DNA of 64,000 nucleotides. Source: Aurelia coerulea. Taxonomy: Eukaryota; Cnidaria; Scyphozoa; Semaeostomeae; Ulmaridae. The stretch spans positions 9,720,001 through 9,784,000 of the forward strand of contig CM076943.1 in NCBI GenBank assembly GCA_039566865.1. The letters run 5' to 3'. A program made the translations under genes and the position numbers. Shown one piece after another: positions 45,501 to 57,500 of the stretch. The notes under the pieces were generated by a model. That model searched no databases. It was not told the origin of the DNA and saw nothing but the letters and a program-made list of their open reading frames with translations. Within the stretch, counting starts at the first letter, position 1, and every line of letters begins with the position of its first letter.

Positions 45501-48500
45501 GGCGGAAAGCGTTTCAAAAGGTCTTGCTATAGGCAAGTAATGAGTTAAAGCAAATGATTCACCATTCATAAAATAAAGTATGTAGAGCAAGTCTTTTGCG
45601 GTGGACTGCATTTGGCGGAAAGCGTTTCAAAAGGTCTTGCTATAGGCAAGTAATGAGTTAAAGTAAATGATTCACCATTCATAAAATAAAGTATGTAGAG
45701 CAAGTCTTTTGCGGTGGACTGCACTTGGCAGAAAGCGTTTCAAAAGGTCTTGCTATAGGCAAGTAATGAGTTAAAGTAAATGATTCACCATTCATAAAAT
45801 AAGGTATGTAGAGCAAGTCTTTTGCGGTGGACTGCACTTGGCGGAAAGCGTTTCAAAGGGTCTTGCTATAGGCAAGTAATGAGTTAAAGTAAATGATTCA
45901 CCATTCATAAAATAAAGTATGTAGAGCAAGTCTTTTGCGGTGGACTGCACTTGGCAGAAAGCGTTTCAAAAGGTCTTGCTATAGGCAAGTAATGAGTTAA
46001 AGTAAATGATTCACCATTCATAAAATAAAGTATGTAGAGCAAGTCTTTTGCGGTGGACTGTACTTGGCAGAAAGCGTTTCAAAAGGTCTTGCTATAGGCA
46101 AGTAATGAGTTAAAGTAAATGATTCACCATTCATAAAATAAAGTATGTAGAGCAAGTCTTTTGCGGTGGACTGCACTTGGCGGAAAGCGTTTCAAAAGGT
46201 CTTGCTATAGGCAAGTAATGAGTTAAAGTAAATGATTCACCATTCATAAAATAAAGTATGTAGAGCAAGTCTTTTGCGGTGGACTGCACTTGGCAGAAAG
46301 CGTTTCAAAAGGTCTTGCTATAGGCAAGTAATGAGTTAAAGTAAATGATTCACCATTCATAAAATAAAGTATGTAGAGCAAGTCTTTTGCGGTGGACTGT
46401 ACTTGGCAGAAAGCGTTTCAAAAGGTCTTGCTATAGGCAAGTAATGAGTTAAAGTAAATGATTGACCATTCATAAAATAAAGTATTTAGAGCAAACCTTT
46501 TGCGGTGGACTGCACTTGGCGGAAAGTTTTTAGATTGTTCTTAGCCAAGTTTCATTTGGGAACATGACGTGTAAACTCCACAGACAAAATTGACCTGCTA
46601 ATACCGTATATTGCACTATTCTTTGTTTCGTAGAATAGAAGAGAAGAATTGGTGAACATAGTAGACCATGAATGATGCTTGCAATCAAGAAGTTAATTTG
46701 GATCGTCTTTGGAGATATACTCAAGGCACGAACTTATTTTAGTGCTTCAAAACGTTTTTATAGTGAAATGCAATGCACTCATCTTTTTTAAAAGAGACTG
46801 ATGTCCTAGCCTGGCACACATTTGTGACCTAAAATTGCTGATAAGTTTCTTATATTTTTAATGCTCCAAAATTCTAAAATGCAGATTGAACCACATATAT
46901 TTTTATTGATCCAATGAGATTGTGATTTCAAAGTAGAAGTCCTTCAGATCACGAATGATCTACCGTATTTTTTTCTAAAACATTAGTGAATACTAATACT
47001 ACCGTATTTTCAATTGCATAGCACAGTCTCTAACCTTTTAGAGAATTTAACTGACAGTTTATAATTGGTCTCTGATAGAAAAAATGAGTGTATGAATACA
47101 GGTAACCGGATGACCCAATAAGAGTGAAACTTTTTCAAAAGCAACAAAAATCGATTTTCGATCATAACGACTGTTTTGTTAACTTGCATGAAGGATCAAC
47201 TCTTTTTTCAGGGGAAAGAGTAACGTTTCACACAACTATCCTTTTTAGCCATAAAGCCATGTCTTGCAATTTAAAGTAAAAGTAAAGCTTGACGAAAAAC
47301 CTCAGCAACATTCAGTTTTGGGTCATTTGGTGTATTCTACCTCGTCTAAAGAAAATCAGGAAAATTCAAATACCTGCAAAGCAAAAGCTGAAATCTGCTG
47401 GAATCTAATTGCATTTTATGACAGTTATCAATCTTTTTTATTGTATGTGTATATGGTAAGAAATTCTAACAATTAAAGCACTCTCAACTCTATCCAGACT
47501 AGGCTTTTTGAAACTTTTGGGAGGCTTGGAGGCTTTATAATCGGGACTATAAATGCCAGACACTGAAGGCTTGACACAAGTCACAAACAGGATAAGGCAA
47601 ACAAGATCACATAATTTATTTTTTTTATGTCACGTAGTTAAGTGCTGATGTCAGCAGGTGTTGCTAAATTTTGTGCAAAACTACACGGACTTTGACATGT
47701 TGTATCTCCAAATCAATCAAAGTCCATCTCAAAAATTAGACGTCACCTTAGATTTGCGATAATGCAAAATTCCTTTGCAAAACACTTCAACAGACTATTG
47801 CGCTAAAGATGGCGGCGAGGAATTTTTTTTACCAAGATTCACTGCGTTCTTTGATATCTAATTCTTATGAATCGTTAAAGAATCTTAATTAGAACTCAAT
47901 TTATCTTGGTAAAAAATTCCTCACCGCCATCTTTAGCGCAATCGTCTATTGTTGTTATTTGCGGGCTATTGCAGGTGACATCTGATTAGAGACATACTAC
48001 AGGGTGTCCCAAAAAGATTTTGCCCCGTTTGCCTAAAGATTACGTCAAAACGGCAAAAGAATCTTGCCAAATTTTTATATGATGTCGCTCTTCAGATGTT
48101 TAAATAGGTTTGCTGCCATTCTCGTAAAAATCGGTTGAAAAGTGATGGAGCTATGACCTTCAGAAGACCAAATTTGCCTGATGACTGAAACTAGCGGTCG
48201 GCCATTCTGTCTGTTTTGCAGTGATAAGTAGCTTCATGTGACGTAAGAAATAGTTTCTGTGGGAGCAGAATTAGTGGAACTCTCTGAAGATCATCGGAGT
48301 TTTCAGGAGAGCTATGACATTAGAGGCTGCTGTTTCATTTCATCCATGAAGTTTATTAGTGCAAACTAGTAAGACAAAATGGCCAACCGCTGGTTTCAGT
48401 CAGCTGGCAAATTTGGTCTCCTGAAGGTCTAGTTCCATCATCTTTCAACAGATTTTTATGGGGATGGTAGCAAACTTTAATTGTATATATGAAGAACAAC

Positions 48501-51500
48501 ATCATGCAAACGTTTGGTGAGAATCTTTTGCTGTTTTGTCGCAATCTTCAGGCAATCGGGGCAGAATTTTTGGGGACACCCTGTATAAACACATTGATGT
48601 GAGACTTGAAACGGGCTTGAAACATGCACAGATTGTATCCTTGTTATTCTTATTACCAACGAATTTGCTGACGTCATCATTTATTAATTCCTTTCGGAAA
48701 TTTTTGCCCGAAGGTGGTTAAAGATTGGTTTAAACGATTGCAGTTAAAAATGCTACACATAGATAAAAAGACCCGCTGCATCATATGATGGTGATCATTT
48801 TTCAAAAAATGAAGCTTAACATGGCTTTTTTTCATCAGTACGTATTTACAACAACGAATTATTGATTGCGTTATCAAAAATCAACTAATTTCATATCAAA
48901 TGAAAGCCCTTTGCAAGATGAGATCGGCTGTGTTTGATTCTTTGTTATAGAGCCAACGAGAGTCAATGCAATGGTTCAAAATTTATAACTGAAAACGTAT
49001 TTATGTATCAATTAGAAATTATGTGTTGACCTCCTGAACCAGCGGCAAAGAGTTTGAAATCGTGATGAAATGACGTCTCCCAGATAGAAAACTAGATTTT
49101 TGTAGAAGTACCCCACAGGAGCTGTGTGGAAGAATTCACTAGGTTGCACCCTCCCCCTCTGGTCTGGATAGAGTTAGAGAAAACCAATTGTGTCAATGGC
49201 TCTCATTTCTTCTTTTTCCACGTTGATCGGGTCAGTATCTATGCTTGGCGAGACAATGTGATCACACTGTGATGTGATCATGCGGGGTCTAATCACCCAT
49301 TGTATGACATTGTTAGACTGTTGCTTCAGTGTGACCTCCCCTTGTTGCTGCCCTAGACGTATGACGATGTCCCTTGTGTCCCTGCGGCAAACCTGCTCAA
49401 CAGGGACTCCTAATGAAACAGTGAACTATTGACCGAAGCACTATCATCAAGTCAAAGAGCACAGGGAAACAAAAGACTTCATGTTCTCGGTTGGACCGTC
49501 GAAGCACAAACAGAAATAGGTTCGCGGTCAAAATATTTTTAGCCTGACCTTGGATGATTGAAGCTGTAATTTACGAGATTTTCTTAGCTTTTCAATTCAG
49601 TGAGGCCAAAATGAACTCTTAGAACTGTCACTCGGAACATTTTTTCCAGGAGATGAATACACTTTAAAACATCTTTTAAATCAACAGCCTCGTGTTGGAA
49701 ATCTTTGAAACTGTCATGTCATCATGCGAATCTTTTGACAACGGATTTGGATTCAGCACCCAAATTTAGTCTCAGTGTTTGCGATTATGATTTTATGACG
49801 ATGATAAATTTGAAACTATAAAGGATTTGACAGTAAAATATCGTTCAGGGTGTAACTTTACAACACCAGTCATTATTTACGGTCAAATTTATTTTATCAT
49901 AACACAAAAATCTCAGCCACTATGACTGCAAAAATTTGTAACCGAACTTAAATTTTTGGTGCTGAATCTGAGGTCAGAAAAGTTTTAAAACGAGGCCGCT
50001 TAGCTGAAAGGTGTGCAGCAAGGCCCCGCATTTAAGAAACCATCTAAAAGAAACTTTTAGGCTACCGAATAGTTAGCCCCCCCTACTTTCAAGAAACCCT
50101 TGAGGCTCACCAAAAATGAAGTATCTTGTATTTTAATTGACAATATTAGCTCCTGGTCTGATGGCCTGGGATCATTTCACAGACATAACATACACATGTC
50201 TGATTTGTCTATAAAGAGCCCGTTTCTGTTGCAACATTTTCCACCACTTTCCTGAGAATTGAAAAGCGTCATAGATATAAGAAACATTTTAGGCTAAGGT
50301 GTGAAAAAGTGGTTTCTTGGATGCGGGGCCTTACTGTATATTCTGATAACTTGAAAATACATGTTCAACTACTTTGTTCTAGACCTAAGCAAGGGTGTTA
50401 GGACACGGATATTTTAATTACGTATTTATTTACCTTGTTTTGATCTTCGTCTTATTTTCTTGTCTTGTTTTCTTCACTGTTCTGTTTCCTCTTGCTAATG
50501 TAAATGCCTCGTGTTATTTTAATATATCTTCCTTGTATTCCTGTGTCTTAGCGTGCAATGCCATATTAATATGGCACTGTGGTGTATAAACCTTTCTTCT
50601 ACGAAGGCGCGCTAAGACACAGGAATACAAGGAAGATATATTCAAATAACACGAGGCACTTACATCAGCAAGAGGAAACAGAGAAGAAAACAAGACGAAG
50701 ATCAAAACAAGGTAAATAAATACGCAATTAAAATATCCGTGTCCTAACACCCTTGATCTAAGCTGATCGAACGATCTACCAGATAGACTTTTTACAGTTG
50801 ACGAAATAGACTTGCGGCAAGCCTAGAGGATTATGACAGGTAAAATGTACTTTGGGGATGAGGCTGCACGCAGGCTACACAGTACCAGTTACCACAACGT
50901 CCGGTAACCAGTACCATTAATGTCGGCACCAGGTACCATCAGTGCAGGAACCAGTACCACTCTAAACTGAAAATACTGAGATAAGTCAGAATGAAAAGTT
51001 GATAATTTCCATGTTACATGCGTTGAGAAGTGTCATCGGCAGCACAGTAACGAATGTATCAGTACCAGGTACCGTAGGGGTGGGGTCTGTACCCAGTAAC
51101 AACATCACCATCCTCAATTTACTACTGAGGTTTAACTCTTTACTGATAATTTAAAATATCGGTCTTTTTCCGTAAATATGCCGGACAAAGGTGGAACCGC
51201 TTTTGTGAGAATTTTGAATTTCTGGCCTTTTTCTGTAAATTTGGTGGACAAAGGTAGAACCGCTTATGTGAAAGTTAGAAATACTGGTCTTTTTTCCGTA
51301 AATTTAAGGGACAAGGGTGGAACCGTTTTGGTGAAAAATAGGAATTCCTGGTCTTTTTCTGTAAATTGGGTGGACAAAGGTAGAACCGTTTATGTGAAAG
51401 TTAAAAATACTGGTCTTTTTTCCGTAAATTTAACGGACAAAGGTGGAACCGCTTTGGTGAAAAATTGCAATTCCTGGTCTTTTTCATTAAATTTGGCAGA

Positions 51501-54500
51501 CAAAGGTAGAACCGCTTATGTGAACAATTTGAGATACTGGTCTTTTTGTGCTTAATTTTGGCGGACAAAGGTAGAACCAGCTTGCAGGTAAACGTAAGGA
51601 TTCCTATTTAGTAGGAGGTTAAAAAACTTGATGTTTCTGACAAATTGATGAAAAAAGGAGACTGATTTGAAAATTTCACCTTTGTCCCAAAAACTGGTTG
51701 TTTTAGGCAGGAAAGTCGTACTGGGTGATAAAAGAACCGGTTATTTTTTCCAATTCCTTCGGACAAACATGGGGTCACATATTTTACAGTACTTGCCCGC
51801 CCCTGGATTACCAAGTGGAGGTGAATAAAAAAAACTCGAAACGTTTGGCGTCATCATCATCATCATCATCAATCATCATCATCATCATCATCGTTTGGCG
51901 TTGGACTAAAATGTAAGTGGTCGATATTCAAAGCAAAACATCAATCTATCAGCCAAAGGCTAACTTAAATGAGACAATTTTGTTTGGTAAAATCACTCAT
52001 CTTTCAGACCCAGAAAATCTAAACCGTATGTTTATTAAAATTTGAAAGCTACCGGGTGAGTCAATAAAAACAACCCCCATTTGAGAAAACACTGCTCCCT
52101 GAATATCAAAGCAATAACATTGACAACTGTCTTGGTTCATTGCCAATATATACAATTACATTAGATAATTTACCCGGCTTCAATCGGGCATTCATTCCCG
52201 TTGTTATGGGGGATTTTTTGCAGAAAGCCCCTTCTAAAAACCTGCAAAAACGAGTAAAAGCAACAAGCAAAATTCGTTTTCCTTCCTCGCAATAATAACA
52301 CTTACATGTGTTCATGTATTTTGTCCTCTTGGGAGGATGGAATCCCCCTAAATGAGCTATTCATACTAGGGGGAAGGCTTTTTCATCCTACCAAGAGACA
52401 CTTTGGGTACCAGACTCTCTAACATAAAATGGAGATTGTTTTATTGTCTCACCCGGTAATTTTTTAAAGAAGAGAGCATCCAAGATATGTCCTAATTGGG
52501 CATATAAGAGGTTCATATTTCAAAAGTCCTCAACATGCAATATCTTTCTGAAACACTAATTGCATACAATGACTATGAATGACGTAAACATACTTATACT
52601 AAACTAATACTTATACTTATACTTAAACTTATATTTATACTAATAATATCGGAGAATATACCTGGAAGGATGGCTTTAGCGGCATCAGCAACTTCTGCAT
52701 CAGATGGTTGAGGCTGCATCTGACAATTAGTGAAGTATTCTTTAAATTCCTTCAACAGAAGACCAGGTTTTTCTTTTGGAACCATCCTTTGATATTGAAT
52801 TTCGAACTCTGTTCATTGGGAATGAATGATAGTGACAGATGTATCATGGATGATAATGGCCATTACACTCTTTCTTTTTATAAGAATACTATAAATTTTT
52901 TCCAGCCTCAATATTCTTAAGTAATTTTTCGTTTTGAGCCTTAACATAATCTTAAAGTATTCTTATTTTTTCAAATCTGGTATGGTTTCAGGGGAACATA
53001 ATTCAAACAAGTGTCATATCATTATGAAGAAATGGTCGAACAAAAGAAAAATTTAGGCAATTGCAACAATAAGAATGTTATGAACATCGCGAAACAGGCA
53101 ACTGCTGGAAAATGAGACACAAATATGCGAGCTGAGGCTGAGCAATATTCTTCTAATATTCTTAAAATTTGGATGATTCTGAGCCTGAATATTCTTATAA
53201 ACAATATTCTTATAAAAAAAAAGAGTGTATGTGAACTGTGGTTGTCTAAAAAAGTACTCCCATTTCAAAAATACTCCCATTACGAAACCTATTGAAAAAT
53301 TTTCCCTTAGATCTCTATTTTCAATTATCCAAATATATCTAAAGATGATAAAATTTTTGTTCTTGATAATTTAAAGGTATAAAAAATGACTGGTAGAAAA
53401 TCTTATTCTGAGCTAGACTATTAACGCAATAATGTCAATATTGCCTAAAAGTCATAATCTTGAGATTTTCCTTACCCTTGAAGTCTACAATAATAACTTG
53501 GGTATCTTTCTGACATTTATGACCAAACTATAAGCTTCATATAAAGAGTAAATTCATATTCTAATCCAACCTCGTCCCCAGGGCCTTATCAGTGCCTTTT
53601 GCATACAAATGTTGCCAAAATTATACATGATTAATTTTCCCAAGAGAACACTAAATTGTTCTTTCTTTATATACCCTGTGGCATAATTTCTTATCAATTA
53701 TTATACCCTGTCGCATAATTTTTATCAGAAAAAGGCACCCTATCGCATAGACTTGCTCCAAGTCTATCGGTGGACTATCGGTGGAAGAATATAATTACTC
53801 CTGCGGGGGCGTAAGCCTATCAGCAGTGAAATAATATAATTACTCCTGTTTCGTACTAGTTTTTCCTTCGCAGCGTCACCTTAGTAGTTTACGCCCCCGC
53901 AGGAGTAATTATATTCTTTTAAAGCTGATAGTCCACTGAATAGACTTAGAGCAAGTCTACCGGTCGCATAAAGTTCGCCACAAAAGGACACCCTGTTGAG
54001 CGGCACATCCCATCACATCAAGTATTGGAATACCCCCCGGGGGTTTTGTTGAATTTGTAACACGGGGAACGGCTTGGCGCGGCATTTTATTGCAACTATC
54101 ACATTATTTTGCAACAGGCCATTCGTCGGATTAATGCTCGTGCAGTAGTTTACACATGCCGAGTCTTTAGAAAATTCGACCGACAATTTTTGATCGTTTT
54201 CAGTGTTTTTGAAAACGAACATTTTAAGAAATTCGCTCATAGCTCTAAAATTTGAAAACAAAAAATTTGCTAAAAATCTTAGAATCTAATTCAAGCTTTT
54301 TCACCAATCGTATGCATTTGGCATCACAACTGGACATGACCTGTAAAAATTTTCGAAATTCTCGCTCGATAGAAAACCATATCACTTACTGAGTATTTTT
54401 TCAAGGTATTCGTACACTTCTACAAAATTGATATACACTTCTCGATCCTCATTGTTATGTCTTTCCCTAATTTCCACACAATGCTCTCTGTACTTGTTAA

Positions 54501-57500
54501 GAAACGTATTGAAATCTGTGGTTCGTCGAAGTGCCTAAAAGAGGAGAACTGGAGAAGTTGATACGTTTGGCGGGCTGTGGAATAAAAAGTAGGCAGCCGA
54601 TATTCAAAACTGAAATGTTAATGAAAGACTAACGTAGATGTGAAATCCTTTTGGTAAAATCACTCGTCTTTTAGACCCGGAAATTGCGAAAATGCTTGTA
54701 AGGGCCTGTAAGGGGTTTGTATGGGAACGAGATTTCCACGTACAATTCTGGTCCATGATTTACTTGCTTTTGAAATTAAAATCGTGTCTTTGAAACCGAA
54801 AATTCTATTGAATGGAATGTTAAGAGGAAGTAAATCATGGACCAGAACTTAATGAAATTCTCGCTCCCAAACAAACCCCTTACCAGCATTTTCCTGATTT
54901 ATGGGCCTAAATGATGAACGATTTTTTCCAAACAAAATGTTCACATCTAAGTTAGCTTTTGACTGATATATTAACATTTCAGTTTTGAATGGCAGCATAC
55001 TTTTTAATCCACAGCCCGCCAAACGTATTAACTTTTTTACTCAACCGGTATAACTGCAAATCAAGAGTTCGATTCACAACACAAAAGAACCTGCTACCAG
55101 GAACAAGGAGAGGTTTTGTAAGACAATAGCATGAGTTGTCTTTGCTGACACCTGAATTCAAAGCGATTAGCCAATGCAGACAAAGGAAATTTCCTCAACC
55201 AGTAATTCAAAACAAACATAGCCGCAAAAGTTTCTCTGAAGCCAAGGTAGCTATCACGCTCGTGGTGCATTCCAGAAATTATTTTTAAGAGCAAACACGA
55301 GCATATGTCGAAAGAAGGAGGATATATCTACACATCTACCACGGGCATTTTATTTATTTGGTTCAGAAGCTGAGCAGTAAGTAATTTACTCACACCCAAA
55401 AAAAATAAGAGAATTGAGTCGCCTCCCAATCGGCTTCTGAACCAAACAAATTAAATGCCAGAGGCAAATGTATCGCTTTGAATTGTCCTTGTTGCTACCA
55501 GGTGACTCAGGCTATGTTTCCATTATTCTGTGTTCGTATGAAAATGGAGTGGGACGTCTCGATTTTGGCCTTGCGTTTCCATTCAAAGCGATCGAAAACG
55601 GAGACATTTGAAAATGCTGTTCAAAGTGGAGTGATTTAGAAACGGAGACATTTTAAAACGAATCGCTTTGATGCAAACACCAAAAATGGAGTCATTCGAA
55701 AATGCTACAACAGCAGCAAGCGACTTGGCGCCAAAAACAAAGGAAATGTCTGAACAAAGAAAATGAAAACGAATGAAAATGGAGTTATGGAAACGGCACC
55801 GTTTTTGTGTCAGGCCTTCTTTGTGAAAACGGAGTAATGGAAACGGTTCAAGATCATCCGAAAACGGAGTGATTTGCAAACGGAGACCTTGAGAACCGAG
55901 TAATAGAAACATAGCCTCAAAAAAGGGGGAAATAAGTATAGGCATTTAAGTTTCAAAAGAATTGCACAAGCCTGGAAAGAGCTTCAGGTAACAAGGACAG
56001 ATTTTGTAAAACAATAGCATGAGTTGCTTTTGAGTGACACCGCCATTCAAAGCGATTAGCGATTGCAGACAAAAGAAACTCTCTCAACCAGTAATTCAAA
56101 ACAAGCAAAGCCGCAAAAGTTGATCCGAAACCCAGGTAGCTAGCTCGCTACTGCTTTAAGAGCAAATATGAGCAAAGATCGAAAACAAAAGAGATAAAAT
56201 GCCCGAGTTAGATGTGTAGATATATCCTCCTTCTTTCGATATATGCTCATGTTTTGCTCTTAAAAACAATTTCTGGAAGGAACAACGAGCGAGCTAGCCA
56301 CTTGGGTTTCAGAGAAACTTTTGCGGCTTTGTTTGTTTTGAAATTCTGGTTGAGAGAGTTTCCTTGGTCTGCAATAGCTAATCGCTTTGAATTCGGGTGT
56401 CAACAAAAGCAACTCATCCTGTTGTGTTATGTTACTTCAAGTACTTTGCTACAACCGTCTATCTTTGATATCTTGATTATTTTCAGAATTACAGCGTTTT
56501 TCTTTTTATTGAAATATTCACGAAAAGATTTCATAAAGTTCGGCATGAAATGTTACATCTCTGTGCATTAAAGGGGCTCCGTCGTCAAACAGTAAACAAA
56601 TCCGAAAACTCGCACGTGTCGCAGATTATCCATTGTTCATTCATTGTTCTCTGCAGTTTGTTTGGTGGCTTCACCCAAGCCACCAAAAAGTGACCGTTAA
56701 AAATCCACTTATATCCGAGCAATCGTAGAAGATATGAATGTTTGCTTTGTTCCTAAGTGAAGTACAATGATTAATGCCCAAACACCAACTTTCATTTTGA
56801 ACAAAATACGAAAATCCTGTGTGATATCACCTTTCAAAAAACTGCAAAAATCATCGTTTTTTTTACATTTTGACGACGGAGCCCCTTTAACACTTGAAGA
56901 AACGCAACCATGACTTTTGAGCGGATTGAAACCAATATATATCATTGAAACTAAAAGATTGCTAACAAAAATGTGCAGGGTGGTCCAACAAGGTAACCCC
57001 AAAAACTGAAATCGTTCTGAAAACCTTCTGAATGAAAGATAGCCATGAAAATTACAATGTACCATAAAGAACATAAAACGCACATATTGAGCAAAAGTTA
57101 TCAAATTATCGGCTGTTATCATGGAGAAATGGGTTTGAGAAGATGGTCGCCAAAACCACTGTAGTTGTCTTGGCAAACACTGCATCTCCAAAAACCACGG
57201 ACTTTTGCTAAATAACTGTATTTTAAGTTGCTCTTGGAATGGGATAGATTTCATAAAAATCTCGCATCCAGAAAAATTTCCACCTTTTTTTGGCTACTTT
57301 TTTGGCCCGCCCTGTATTTTACCTTTTGCTTTGATAGTTGGTAACAGCATCGCTGATGATATCCTCGAAAATAGCTAAGGATAGAAAATACGATCAAATT
57401 CTACTAACCTATTCATACATAGGGCTCAAGTCTTTAAAAAGGTTGGTGTAAAATTCGATCACAGTTTTCTTTGAATTAAATGGCTTGGAAGGAACTTAGG

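Larger units (their letters stand above)
47488..49173. mobile_element. piggyBac-like element carrying two nested MITEs
   Basis: Ends CTCTATCCAGACTAGGC and GGTCTGGATAGAG match the termini of 19,070-19,937. Flanks TCAA (47,484-47,487) and TTAG (49,174-49,177) are TTAA with one change each. It contains the MITEs at 47,793-47,945 and 48,000-48,583. It abuts the stop codon of the exon at 49,174-49,409. Confidence 0.8.

Noticed and set aside
43548..46525. Regularly spaced near-identical repeats as a possible CRISPR array.
   Set aside because: The whole 113-bp unit is repeated with no unique spacers; it is a satellite in an animal intron.
55583..55945. 120-codon minus-strand frame.
   Set aside because: Lies wholly in a MITE built from AACGGAG-type repeats.
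56709..57254. Longest open frame of the window (181 codons, minus strand).
   Set aside because: It runs across two transposons (56,572-56,886 and 56,976-57,314) and the gap between them, with no motif or splice signal.
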